Shown: positions 33,029 to 44,080 of the stretch, piece after piece
How positions within the stretch are numbered: the stretch's first letter is position 1
Layout of the letters: the number at the start of each line of letters is the position of its first letter
Source of the DNA: Hippasteria phrygiana
Taxonomy: Eukaryota; Echinodermata; Asteroidea; Valvatida; Goniasteridae
DNA: 64,000 nucleotides
Direction: 5' to 3'
NCBI GenBank assembly: GCA_037893225.1
Contig: JAZGUH010000056.1
Location: forward strand, 2,232,001-2,296,000
Position numbers and translations under genes: made by a program
The notes under the pieces: generated by a model
The model's input: the letters and a program-made list of their open reading frames with translations, nothing else
What the model was told of the DNA's origin: nothing
Database searches by the model: none

Positions 33029-33128
33029 GGCGGTCTCCCAAATTGTCAGTATCTTTGTTCGGGTGGGCGCTGGTCAGAAGTCATCAACCCATAAATGCCG
33101 TGTAGCCAGGGATCACACCCAATTTTCA
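33029..33128 (-). repeat. SINE body fragment, copy 3
   Basis: Contains GGCGGTCTCCCAAATTGTCA, TATCTTTGTTCGGGTGGGCG and GCCAGGGATCACACCCAATT but lacks the tRNA-like head. Confidence 0.85.
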
Positions 33129-33370
33129 ATTCTTAGAAAATTCTTTCATTAGTTCACACAAGAGGGCCTATTTCTGTTTCGACACACATGACACTCCTTG
33201 TCAAAAGAGCACAAGATACCAAAATTTATCCTTAAAAATCACCCACCCAACAAAGTTTTCAAGAAAATATTGACCACTAATATTGCCCAAACGAGCTGTT
33301 ATCTTGAAAATCAAGTAAAAAAAGGAACCTAAAATGTAGAAAAGTGTGACATATATTTGTACTCAAAACC

Positions 33371-33620
33371 ATTAGCCTTTTAGAGGTATGGCGGAAACAA
33401 TAGGAGGGCGCTATTTGATTTGGGTAAACATTTTGTGAAAACACAAATTCCAGTGAAAGTCGGAATCAGATATTGTTTTGAGTTAAAGTACAATCCACAG
33501 TACAATCCATAGATCATGCCTAATCTTCACCTTTGAAATTTCCTGTGGTTTAACAAAAGGTATACCCAAATCAAATAGCGCCCTCTCCTATTGTGTCCGC
33601 CATGCCTCTAAAAGGCTAAT
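33371..33620. mobile_element. MITE family C, copy 2
   Basis: Same terminal repeats as 29883-30009 (ATTAGCCTTTTAGAGGTATG and so on through GGGCGCTATTTGATTTGGGT), but with a core of about 130 bp that the short copy lacks. Confidence 0.93.
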
Positions 33621-34359
33621 AGAAGACATCACGCTTTGGCTATGAGTATGGACATTTTCATTAGCATAAAAGCCAAAATGTTGTAATTGCTTCCTTTTTT
33701 TACTGCTGCAAAGGAGGTCGACATTTGTAGCAACATGCCAAGAAAGCTCTTCTACATGTACTTGTTTTAAATTAATAAAATCCTAATTATGGCTCTTTTA
33801 AAGAATTGCGCAACTGAATAAACAGAGTAGGCCTAAAGCGATACCCGAAACGTTTCTTAAAAAAGCGTCAAGTTGATGAAAAATTCTGCCGCCACCATTA
33901 CAATGAATAACTTGAATGATCACCCTCTTGAAAGAGGAAAACAATTAAATAATCAATAACTGAAAATGCCAAACTGTTGACATTCAATGCTCTATAAAAA
34001 AAATACCATTTGATTTTAATGGAAGTCCTATGACCGATGGGAACAATATTGTTGCAACCTTGTACAGAATGAACGAAAGGCCATTTTAGGTATTGTCAGT
34101 GGTACGCATATGCAGGCTCAGTGAATTAATCTGAATTTAAGAATTTACAGCGTCAAACTGAACAAGCTCCAACATTGTCCCCGTAGAAATCCATTAAAAC
34201 AAATGAAGAAATTTAATGAGAAAGAATTTATCAAATCTCGTTTTCGTTTGTTCTATATAATTGGTAGCTTGTGTGGACTTGAATCCTATTTAAAATGGAT
34301 TGACAGCTATCTGCTGGTGCTTGAAATATATGTTAATTGAACAATGATTGGCACTGGGC

Positions 34360-34468
34360 TGGCCAGGGCGAGCTTCGAATTCCTGCTATGTATAATTTCA
34401 TTGACTCCCACATATCTGATTCAGACATGGCCCGACGTTTAAAGCAATGCAGACTTTGTGCCGAAAGT
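34360..34468 (+). pseudogene. decayed ligand-domain exon of the second GABA-B-type receptor copy
   Basis: After a possible acceptor (GGCTGGCCAG) the frame reads ELRIPAMYNFIDSHISDSDM, ARRL and then a stop. IDSHISDSDMARRL resembles LEDFRYSDAEMARVIL of the intact exon at 53726-53959 (conserved D, S-D, M-A-R). It lies between the first exon and the 84-nt exon of this copy, as expected by order. The similarity is short, so the call is tentative. Confidence 0.4.
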
Positions 34469-34489
34469 TAGACAGGATTTACGATGACA

Positions 34490-34645
34490 GAAATTGCCAA
34501 GTTTGTAACCAGAATACTTTTGTTATTTTGTGTCAATGTGTTTGCATGACTGGCTGTTAACAAAGGAACAGTCGAAATCTCCATTAAGTGCCAGTTGTCG
34601 TGCCAACTAACGTCAGACTTCGGTACTCTATACACCAGAGAAGAC
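34490..34645 (+). repeat. dispersed repeat G, copy 1
   Basis: Shared with 56254-56382: AACCAGAATAC(C/T)TTTGT, GTGTTTGCATGACTGGCTGT, AACAGTCGAAAT, GTCAGACTTCGGTACTCTAT. Confidence 0.75.
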
Positions 34646-34831
34646 GACGTCATGATTTCGCGTGGTCCAGATCAAGGTCAAGCTGGACTTATCTTGCTGC
34701 TGTCTTAAAACCATGCATGTAAACAAAGGGTGACATAATAATTGAAACCAAAAAGGCCCTTTAGGTAATGGTATTTGCATGCACCAAGTAGCCTATACAA
34801 TTTGAAAAATTGAAATTGTTGTTCTTTTTAG

Positions 34832-34915
34832 GCACGAGATTGAACAACGTAATGCAGTACAAAATTGCTGAACAGCTTTTCGTAAACTCTGGAGTTTCGA
34901 GTATCAAATGGCAAG
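34832..34915 (+). CDS. 84-nt pre-membrane exon of the second GABA-B-type receptor copy
   Basis: Bounded by TTCTTTTTAG and GTAAAT. In phase it reads TRLNNVMQYKIAEQLFVNSG and VSSIKWQ. The counterpart in the main gene (50091-50174) reads ENLNTVMIYKTHDQRFVSLG and LSAIKWQ. Length (84 nt), entry phase, exit phase and both splice sites agree, so the two are duplicated exons. This exon ends the ligand-binding domain just before the first membrane helix. It is open, but I found no membrane exons after it on the plus strand, so the copy is probably a non-functional fragment. Confidence 0.75.
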
Positions 34916-36825
34916 GTAAATAGAGTACAAATTGTTTTTTACTGGTCGACTGACAAAGTGGTGAAACGCTTTACAGTGAGTTTCGAAAGGAACACGAATT
35001 AAGTTCATTAGAAGAGACTTCACTCACCCACCGACCAAAATGGCTTCGTTTCCGAACTGTAGGCCTAAGCTTTTCAGCAGTAGATGAGTACTGCAAATGC
35101 ATGATACAACAGAAAGGCCTGTTTTTCTAGAAGGAAACATTTGAAGCTGCTTTTTCAAGGACGATCTAAACGAAATTGGAAATAGCTCAGGCCAAAACCC
35201 AAAGCTTTTTGCAATACATTGAGGCCAATTTACAATATACAGCACGAGCAAAATCATTTTGGCATTTGGTGTAATAATATATCTCCACCTACAAAAAATA
35301 CGCACAGCAATAAAGAATATACAATCTAAGAGCTGATCTGTTTTGAGTCCACAGAAAGATATGAGGCACCGCAAAGCAGGTTAATTTTGTGGTAATCAAA
35401 TGAACGATTTCACGAAAAAGTGCATTGGGACTGATGTCGCTTTCTTGAACAAAAGCCGAAATTGAAATTGTTTCTGTATACGCATTGAAAAGCCCATCGA
35501 TAGATTTGGCCGAAATCCAATTTGTAAACGTTACCCTGCAACCGTGCTTGCCGCGCACAATGGATGGTGTGCACTCCATTTTGCCGTAATTTATTATGAT
35601 GGCTAATTTGCCTGTAGTTAATTTTAGCATGCTGTATAAATTACATTGCAAAGCCCAAACGACAATGCGAATTTCCTTTCAGAGTCCAAACAGAAAACGA
35701 AAGAAATTGTGTAGTCTCAAACAGGTCACGTGTGCCGTAATTTTCATGGTACTAAGAACACTCTTACCTTGAAAAACTATTAATTCACCATGCATGAGTG
35801 TGTCAAATGGACACCTCGACCAAATTGAAATGTTGCACTACGGTAATAAAAGGAGGAAAACAGTTCAAATTTGATTCTGTCCAGTGATTTACGCACGCAC
35901 GTCTACTCGCAAAATGCAATAACACAATATCTCACTACACCAGAGTCGGTATATTGAAATTCTTAACCTTGACAAATATACCTCGCACAGAACGAGGTAA
36001 CCGGGAACGAAATACATCTACACGAGTCGGAAAGGAAGCGAAAAAGTCAAATTTTCCTTGGGTGAGTTTTTTTTCTAAGAGTACAAATGTTCCTGACTAT
36101 TTTTTCTTAAAGGAATGTTGAAAGAGTTAGTCAATGCGCGCACACCGGTCTACTCTAGCAGTTTGGTATAATTCACGGCCTTTATAAAAGATCTTCATAT
36201 GGGCCTATAGTTACCAAGCTGGGAGCAAAATTGGGTTATTGTTTATATTAATTATTATCATGGTATAAATTATTTTGCTACAGTACGTGTTGTAAACTAT
36301 CGAGAAAACATGTAGCCTGATAAGTTCCTATAGTGCAAACAAATTCAAACATAACTTTGACATGACATTATGCCGAAATGTCTATTATGAAGGTGGGGCT
36401 GAAGGTACAACCTTCCTTATTTACACAACAATTTGCAACATCCCCTTCCCCTTTACATGAAAGTTCTGACTCGACTTTGGACCCAAGATGGTGGCTTATT
36501 ATGTGCACGGTGTACCGTGCGGCCACTGTTGACCAATTGCAATGTTGACCAATTGCATTACTGCATAATACGCCATGTTTGGTCCAACGTTTGGAACCCC
36601 TCGTGTCACAATTCATTCTCGGTCACCGTAGCGTTGATCCATAGAAGACTTTATGGTTGAATTTGCCTCAACGCCCTCAATCAGTCCTTCCATGGCACAC
36701 GACTTGAAGTTCCTTGTATAGCTGGTCAAGCTCTGTATGCCTCTGTGTTTTGAGTAGAAAAAGAAACATGTCTGAAACATTCCCAAGTATCACGTTGATT
36801 ATATAGGCCTACCATCGGTACCCGC
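34916..36825. other. unassigned DNA downstream of the receptor copy
   Basis: No membrane-helix exon of the receptor copy was found on the plus strand. Two minus-strand frames of about 120 codons (35374-35024, 35651-35289) are unrecognised. Confidence 0.3.
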
Positions 36826-37065
36826 AATAGAGCCTGAAAGTTCACCCCGGTGACGCGCATCGGGAGACCTTGAATAGGAAATTAACGTGCAAAAATTGTA
36901 ACTTTTGCAATCATTTTTTGGACATTGATTTCTTAAGAAAATCCCTCCGAAAAAGACCTTTGTAAAAATTTTACCATATCAATTTATGGAAACTGATAAA
37001 TCGCTTGATGTGATTTCCTAGTTACGGTTACAAATCATTCTGCCAAAAATTATGACTAGCGTGTT
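36826..37065 (+). repeat. dispersed repeat H, copy 2
   Basis: Matches the reverse complement of 21190-21412. Confidence 0.65.
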
Positions 37066-39738
37066 TGATTAATTACCCGCGCTTACTCGTGCCTCCAAAT
37101 CGGGAGAAAATTACACATGCGCAGTACGTTAGAGTAAACGAACGATCTCGGGTCACTCGAGTGACGTCAACGCGGCTAGTGACAACATCTCTGTAGGTGG
37201 CGCTATTTGCGATGCCCAATTTTCTGTCAACGCTGTGATCAGCTTATATTTAGTTTTTTATTTATTTTTTTTATCATTTATTGACAAATAATTGGTGTTT
37301 GTTAATTGTTACTATTTTAAATGACTCATAGAATAATTTTTATTTTTATAACAAATTGATAAGAAATGAATTAGGCTCAAATTTTCAATTAAAACATTTA
37401 GCAATCTATTTAGCAATATGGTCACAACTTTTTTACTTAAATTGTTCTCCAAAATGACCAAATATTAAATCAACAAAAATCCATAGCTTTGCATAGGGTT
37501 TAACCTATCATGAACATTGACCCCTCAATTTTGTTTTACTCTTTTCAGTGATATAATATTTAAAAGAATTGAAGCAACTTAACATTTTCATGAATCTGCC
37601 TTGTCAGATTGATAGACAGACAGAATCGGAGCCCATTTTAAAGTGGATTGGTTTTAAATAAGGTGACATACTTGACTGAAGCCATAGTGCACATTTAATC
37701 GTCAAGAGTAATTTGGAAAGAAATATTTGTCGCTGTTTTGAATTAATTTCCCACCGCTGGCGCATCGCCGGTCGTGGCAGCCATGTTTTTAGCATGGCCT
37801 TATGGGATACTTACCCTACTAACCGGCTCGGCGAGTCGGTTAGTAGCAACCTCGTTACCATGGGCACGATCTTGCGGCGCCATGTTTTCCCACCATGCCT
37901 TGCTCGATCCTAACCCCTGGAATTGTGTAATTACCATATCCCACATAGTGGGATATGGTAATTAGGACTGCAGTCGATGTGTTTAACGCGCGACGCAGTG
38001 TTTTTAGTAGGAAGGTTTTATTTGTAGAATCAATCTTTTGGAAGGATGAGATTAGCTCCTAAATGATGCCTAATGTATTGCCCTGAGTAGTAGTAACAGC
38101 CGGCCTGGTGGGATCGGGAGGAAGGAAAAGTATGACGACCGTCATGACCGTTTCCGCCCATTATCGCCGGATGTCAGTTGTGCAATTTTCAAAATGTTTT
38201 TCTCAGCTGTTTTCGCAAATTTGTCAAACCTTTCGATGCATCTTCTGCAGCGGCGGCAAACACTGTCATTGAGAATGAGCTGCTTTCTTGAACTGGATAA
38301 ATGAGTAAATTTACTATCGATTGGAACAATTTTGATTTTCGGCCTCGACTCGAATTTATAATATGTGTGCCTTTTCTATCTCTGTTTAAACATAAAATAC
38401 ATGTATTTCCTGACCAGAAAAAAATCCATATCGTTTATCGTAGCCACCAAGACTAGTGGCCTTGTCTTGATAATGGAAAAAGTGCTCGGAGTCGTTTTGC
38501 TGATGTGACGTGACGAACAGGATGTTAACGCGGGCGCGAGCGCACACAGGGCGTTCAACATTCGGATTACGCGCGCGGTTCACTTTCAGTACATAAATAT
38601 TCATTTCGAATAGCCAGTCAGCGTCGTTTACGTATTCCACACGGCCAGGGGTTAGTGAAGGAACGCACACGCGCCCATGGAGTCGAGGATGGGTTAGTAG
38701 GGCCAGGCCCGAGTAAGCGCGAGAAGTCACGTGGTAGCTAAATCGAACGGGCTCGCGCTTTCACGAGTAAGCGCGGGGTAAGTAATCGAACGCGGTAAAC
38801 AAGAGAAAGGGTAACCCAGTGTAAATTGCCCATAGGCGGGCGACGCGAGGTCTCTGGAAGCCCATCGCGTAACCTTTTACTTTCAGGCTCTATTCGAGCT
38901 GAGAATGGCGCGTACCGAGGGCATATACATGTGACTACATAACCTTGAATTAAGGCTGCGAGGGCTGTCTCAACCTCGTTACCATGGGTACGATCTTGCT
39001 GCGACATGTTTTCCCCACCATGCCTTGCGCGATCTTAGTGAAGGAACGCACACGCGCCCATGGAGTCGAGGCTGGGGCTGTCGTGGTATCGCATTAAAAG
39101 TGAGGACAGAAAAGAGGGTATAACAAAGGGAACAAAACTGTCCTCACATTTTTTTTCTTTGTTCGGGAAAATGTGAGGACAGGCAAACTAGTGCTTAGTC
39201 TATGGGGATGGGTTATATCAAAGGGAAACAAAGGAATGTCCTCACGTGTATAGTGATACAAAAAATGCAGCGTAGGTACTTTGTTTTACCATGCTCTATG
39301 CGTGTACATGCATTGCGGGCAGATCGTGCGTATAACGGATCGGATCGGCGTTCGCCGTGCGGGCCGGGTGACCGCTTGTCTATGGAATAGCCGCTCGTGC
39401 ATGCAACGTCTGATACGTGACCGCAGGCTGCTAGGCAGCACGCACAACCCAAGGCTAGGATATTACGGGGTGGTGCGTATACAAAAGCACCGCGGGCACC
39501 GTGCGTGCCACGGATCGGCGTTCGCCGTTACGCACGTACGTGTTATGTGAAGCTTGCTTGCTGCACTGGCCAGCGCCTAGCCTGGGCGGCGAGGATCGTA
39601 CACACATGCCAAGACATGCACACGCACCACTCGGAGTACCCACACGCATGAGTCTTCTGTCGGGAGCACAGCCTTGATGATTCTGTAACTTCCAGGTTTT
39701 ATGTTTTTCTATATATTGCGTTGGAATTCCGGAGCGAA
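37066..39738. other. unassigned DNA with local duplications
   Basis: No gene recognised. Local duplications: CAACCTCGTTACCATGGG with about 45 following bases at 37848 and 38970; GTGAAGGAACGCACACGCGC at 38654 and 39038; GGATCGGCGTTCGCCGT at about 39343 and 39513. A short minus/plus pair of GTGAGGAC motifs occurs at 39101-39245. Confidence 0.4.
37930..37966. repeat. perfect short hairpin
   Basis: TAATTACCATATCCCAC and its exact reverse complement are separated by three bases. Confidence 0.95.
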
Positions 39739-39739
39739 T

Positions 39740-39777
<38 letters not shown>

Positions 39778-39803
39778 GGGGGTGGGGGGGGGGGGGGGGG
39801 TGG
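39740..39803. repeat. long poly-G run
   Basis: More than 55 G in a stretch of 64, broken by a few A and T. It can form G-quadruplexes, and its length in the assembly is unreliable. Confidence 0.97.
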
Positions 39804-40888
39804 TGAGTGGATATGTCCAGCCTGAATAACGTATGTTTCCCAATGGCCAATAGCTTCTTGGTTTGCGCAGCTGAATCTGAATTATTCATTTACGAATGTC
39901 CAATCAGTTACCTGGAATGTTTTACCGTTGACCTTTTTTAACCAACGCGCCTTCATCGCGCGATGCAATGTTTTTCACGCGCGCATGTAGCATGAATTAT
40001 TCAACGTGTCGTTCAATTTAGGACCAATCAGATCTCGCGCGATAAAAATAGCTTAACATTAACATACCGGCAAAACCCGGAAGTAAACAGTATCATCAAG
40101 GCTGATAACTCCCTCTCTTTTGGAAAAGATTTTTTTAAAAGCAAATTGGATAATGCTTTTTCTATCTAATTTTTGTTCCCCAAACCAGTGAAGCTGTTCA
40201 TCAATTTTTCTACATTAAAGTGGAACTTGGGGTAACTGGTCCGTCTAAGCCTTTTTGTGGAATAAAAGTATGCTGTGTGACTTGTAGTTTTTACAATTGC
40301 TATGGTCAGATGGCACATACAATCATCTTTTAATGTTCACGTATTGGTGGGGATAATGCCATTTGAATAATCTAATTAACACTAATTACAAAATTACATT
40401 TGCGTGGACTACTTGTTTTACCTATGGGGCAAGTGGTCCAACATGATCACCGAATTAAAAATAGACATCAGACAATACAAAATGACACAAGAAAGATGTG
40501 AACTTTTCAGAGTGAGTTAATTAAACAAAGTTTATAAGAGAGCTCAGTTTCATTACTTTTAAAATGAATGCCGAGTATTCATATTGTTAGCAAAACTTCT
40601 CAATTCTTCTGAGAAACGTGAAGTGGTGGATCATGTCAAAGGTCAAAATAGTTCACTTTGGTATACAGAGGGCAGTATGCTGGAAATCCCCTGACAACTT
40701 AGATATTAGACCATGTTTCCCCATGGACCAGTTACTCCAAGTTCCCCTAAATAAAATACTTCTATCCACTTATGAAACCTGATAATTGGAAAAATAAGCA
40801 CCTAATATGGCCAGATAAACATTGCATCGGAATACAATTTTTAAAAAATCGATATTGAAAGTGGGTAAACGTGCATATAGTTTAATAC
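39804..40888. other. unassigned DNA with candidate 530-bp foldback
   Basis: GGAACTTGGGGTAACTGGTC near 40224 is mirrored by GACCAGTTACTCCAAGTTCC near 40727-40747, so a non-autonomous element may span about 40218-40751. A further GCAAGTGGTCC motif lies inside. No gene seen. Confidence 0.4.
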
Positions 40889-41038
40889 CTGTTCCCATTT
40901 TGAGCAAAGTCCATCCAGTTTACTGTTATCCTTGCCGGACGATCTGCAGGTATTTGTTGTTGTGGACTCGCCATAGCCCATTGACTGCATCATGCTTAAA
41001 CTGATGTCTTCCTCATTCATGGTGAGAAGCAGATACAC
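40889..41038 (-). CDS. GABA-B-type receptor exon 14 (start of cytoplasmic tail)
   Basis: 150 nt, phase 0-0, after acceptor TTAATGTTAG and before donor GTATTA. It reads VYLLLTMNEEDISLSMMQSM, then GYGEST and SSGKDNSKLDGLCSKWEQ. It follows on from FIPK at the end of helix 7, giving FIPKVYLLL. The acidic MNEED and polar tail fit a cytoplasmic C-terminus. If the donor is not used, the frame stops 15 codons later. Later tail exons, including the coiled coil that pairs GABA-B subunits, were not identified. Confidence 0.7.
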
Positions 41039-41087
41039 CTAACATTAACAGAATTCCAAATATTTTATGCTAGATTCAACCTGATAT

Positions 41088-41253
41088 GCCGTTGTAGCGT
41101 GAATTTCAGTCACAATGAAATACGGGCTCTTTGGTAGTATACCGGTACTGCACATGCCTTAGTGAAGATGAGTGGCCGGTCACGTGAGTGTATGTCCAAT
41201 AATAGGGAAAAGGAGTCCGATTTTCATGGGAGTCGGATATTCATATGACAAGG
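41088..41253 (+). mobile_element. MITE family A, copy 3 (receptor intron)
   Basis: The best-kept copy: GCCGTTGTAGCGTGAATTTC at the left, and CATGGGAGTCGGATATTCAT then ATGACAA at the right. Confidence 0.88.
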
Positions 41254-42120
41254 TCCCTCTATATTTTGGACTACCTAGATTGCATAAAATACGAAGAAAT
41301 CACTACAGTAATAAATAATAGTATTAATAAGCCCATCACAATAGGACTTGTTTGCACTAATTGTTTCATCCCACACAGGCCATTGTAGTAACCTCAGCTA
41401 TATCTTCAGATTGAGGATTTTCCGACTCGATGTTTGTTGAGGGACTCTTTTTTACCCCTCATTCGGAGCTCCTACCTCCACAGAAATAGTACAGGGGCAT
41501 ATCAGGTTTAATCTACTATAATCTGGCACCCTGTGGTCGCATAGCCAGTATACAAATTAAAATGACAATAGTCTCACAAAAAGAGTTCCCCCTAAGCAAG
41601 TCCTTTTTGTAAAAATTGATGTGAAAGAACATAATCAACGACGGTGTTGACCAATTTATATTCCTATCACCTGCTAACTTTTTAGTCGATTTGGTTTAAA
41701 AGTGATGTACACAGATGCATTTTATTTTCGTTTCCGGATAAGTGAATTCAGAAGGCTGCACCACTGCCATTGCATTCTGGCTTCCTTTCTGAACATTATA
41801 GTAAATTGAGTTCCATTCAGCGGCGCAGAAAACATTGCACTGTCAAAGTAATTTTTACGTAATTTGACAAACTGTTTGTGCTGGAGGTAATTATAAATAT
41901 TTTGACTTAGATATCAATTATGTATTTAACAACTTTGAAGTTGCATTTCATTTCTGAAATTGAGGCAAAAAGTTGATAGCAAAACCCAAGTAAATCCAAA
42001 GTAACCCCCCCCCCCCCAATAAAAAAACAAATTAATTAATTAATTAATAACTTTGCGACTGCATGTACTACTAAAATGACATTCTTCGTAAGAAAATTTA
42101 GTCCTGTTTTCAAGCAATAC

Positions 42121-42284
42121 CTTTGGGATGAAATTCAGACACAATACAGATGTGTTGGCAATCACTATGGCAACTGCGGGAACCAGAAACGTCATGTTGA
42201 CGTCATCACTAAGTACAGTCATCGTTGGGACTGTCAGGGCAATGGTCAGAGCAACGATGTAGACTGATGCTGCGATGTATTTAC
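42121..42284 (-). CDS. GABA-B-type receptor exon 13 (membrane helices 6 and 7)
   Basis: 164 nt: two bases complete the serine begun in exon 12, then KYIAASVYIVALTIALTVPT (helix 6), DDVN (third extracellular loop), FLVPAVAIVIANTSVLCLNF (helix 7) and IPK. Acceptor AATATTACAG, donor GTATTG. Across the junction with exon 12 it reads NDSKYIAASVY, the conserved NDS(K/R)YI...SVYN pattern of GABA-B receptors, which confirms both splice sites. The short N-D-S-K loop before helix 6 takes part in G-protein coupling in the family. Confidence 0.9.
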
Positions 42285-42714
42285 CTGTAATATTTTGTAG
42301 AATCGTGATTTAAATTTCTAGAAGATAAACTCTGCTTTCCTGAAGTGATTTTAGTCACAATGTGTCAGACTAATGTGACGTGATACAGTTTTAGTATAGG
42401 AATTTTACACTAACAACATTTTACACAAAGCATTAATGGCACGTGTGTCCTCGAGCAAGACTTTTACCATAATTGCTTCTCTTTACACGGTACGTATAGT
42501 AGAAATGGTACGACTGCAGTTGGGGAGTAACCTGCGATGGACTAGTATTTTGTACGTGTTTGATAGCTCGGAGAAATTACTTGTGTAATCGGCAAGTCAA
42601 CAAAACATAAATCTATACTTGTATAATTACAAGCAAAGAGGAAGGTTTTATTAAAGAACTTCGATCAGTTTACATTCACTAAGATAGTATATATTTAAGA
42701 TAAATTACACCCAC

Positions 42715-42892
42715 TGTCATTGAGTTGGGAGACCGCAATGTTTCTCGTCTCCCAGGCTAGGAAAAGGCCAAAGGTCAGCAGAGCCCCTTTCACGCCGTAG
42801 ATGGCTATTGCGAAATACTGGGCATGGGCACTACCACAAGAGCGAATCTCGGGAACTTCAAATATCTCCTTCTCTGGTTGAGTCATATTGAG
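42715..42892 (-). CDS. GABA-B-type receptor exon 12 (second extracellular loop, helix 5)
   Basis: 178 nt from acceptor TTGTTTCCAG to donor GTGGGT. It begins LNMTQPEKEIFEVPEIRSCG and continues FAIAIYGVKGALLTFGLFLA (helix 5), WETRNIAVSQLNDS. The cysteine in EIRSC is the expected partner of the cysteine before helix 3 (end of exon 9). LAWETRN is a hallmark of GABA-B receptors. The donor GTGGGT is preferred over the GTGTAA four bases later because only it keeps the frame (NDSKYI). Confidence 0.93.
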
Positions 42893-43661
42893 CTGGAAAC
42901 AAGGATAGAAAAAAAAGACACATATCAATGACACGAAGACTGAGGGCTGCTGATGTTGTGAAAGGTTATAACCTCCTACTGGTGTTGCAGTCGACGTTTT
43001 TATGAGTACGGATTTCAGCACAGATGCTTTTCCATATTAAGCTAAGTAAGAAAAGACAAATCTCACATTAGCCCGTCTGCGCATGACTGTGTTGAAAGCG
43101 AGGCTCTTAGTGCTAAACAAACACAGTCATATTTAACAAATCCATTCATGCATAAACAATTTACGGGAAATGATAGCGTAGCGCACAGTCAAAATGGTCA
43201 AGAGGTATCGGTCATAACGACAAAAAACGATTAAAATTCATCAATTTCTTAATTCATTCATTCATTTCACAAACAATGATTCTTAAATAAACTTAACTGC
43301 ATTCGACTGTTTTTTTTTTACGACTCGATGAGCGACGACTCGATCAGCGATCAGCGACCTTTCAAAGTTCCAAAGATTTTCCGTGTATAAATTGTGAATG
43401 AGTGCGACATAGGTTGTTTATTAAAAGCACATAGCCTCGCTTTTAAACCCGGGAGTGCGCAATCGGGCTATTTTCGTCAATTCGGGATTCGTCTGTATAC
43501 AAGTTGCTGCTCCATTGATGTGACGAGATTTAGGTCGCAGTTATATCTGATGGCGCATTCAACAGTATAATCTCCATGGACAAAACTGTCATATCTCGAA
43601 ACAAAAGTGTGGTTGATAGTAAAACTTGAGAGCAATGGATGTTTAAGCTTGTATCATTTAC

Positions 43662-43760
43662 CTGTACAAAAAAACTCATTCCCGCGAAGCAAGAGGTATT
43701 GAAATTTGGTCTTGGGGCACTTGTTTCAAATGTGAACAGTTCAGGTACCTCAAACACCAT
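43662..43760 (-). CDS. candidate in-frame cassette exon of the receptor
   Basis: 99 nt, phase 0-0, open, with donor GTAAAT and a weak acceptor (TTACTGCAAG). It reads MVFEVPELFTFETSAPRPNF then NTSCFAGMSFFVQ. FEVPEL copies FEVPEI near the start of exon 12, and the two exons are about 0.9 kb apart. If used, it would lengthen the second extracellular loop by 33 residues without shifting the frame. It could instead be a dead duplicate of exon 12. Confidence 0.45.
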
Positions 43761-43957
43761 CTTGCAGTAATACCACTTGCATATGAAATTGACAATGTTT
43801 AGAATGTATACGCCTACCTCACCAAATTTAAATACCAAAGGCAAAGTAACTGCAACAGACTGGAATACTGCTACGTAACTTAGGTCTACATTTGATTGTG
43901 CCTCAGGCAAATTCCGCAAGCGAATACTATATTAATTAGATTATGTGAATACTGTAC

Positions 43958-44080
43958 CCTTTGCTCTAAAGTTCGATTGTAAACAGCTGTTTTGTCGGTC
44001 AGGATCCACACAGCAAATATGATACAGTCAACGAAAACACCCGCGAAAACTCCACTGATGAGCTTCCAGTCTGGGAGGTC
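43958..44080 (-). CDS. GABA-B-type receptor exon 11 (membrane helix 4)
   Basis: 123 nt, phase 0-0, acceptor GATATTTACAG, donor GTACAG. It reads DLPDWKLISGVFAGVFVDCI, IFAVWILTDKTAVYNRTLEQ, R. The pattern DWKL...VDxIIxxxW is helix 4 of GABA-B receptors, and NRT is a possible glycosylation site in the second extracellular loop. Confidence 0.93.

Noticed and set aside
42705..42710. GTGTAA as the donor of receptor exon 12
   Set aside because: Its use would put a stop codon straight after the junction; the GTGGGT four bases earlier restores NDSKYI.
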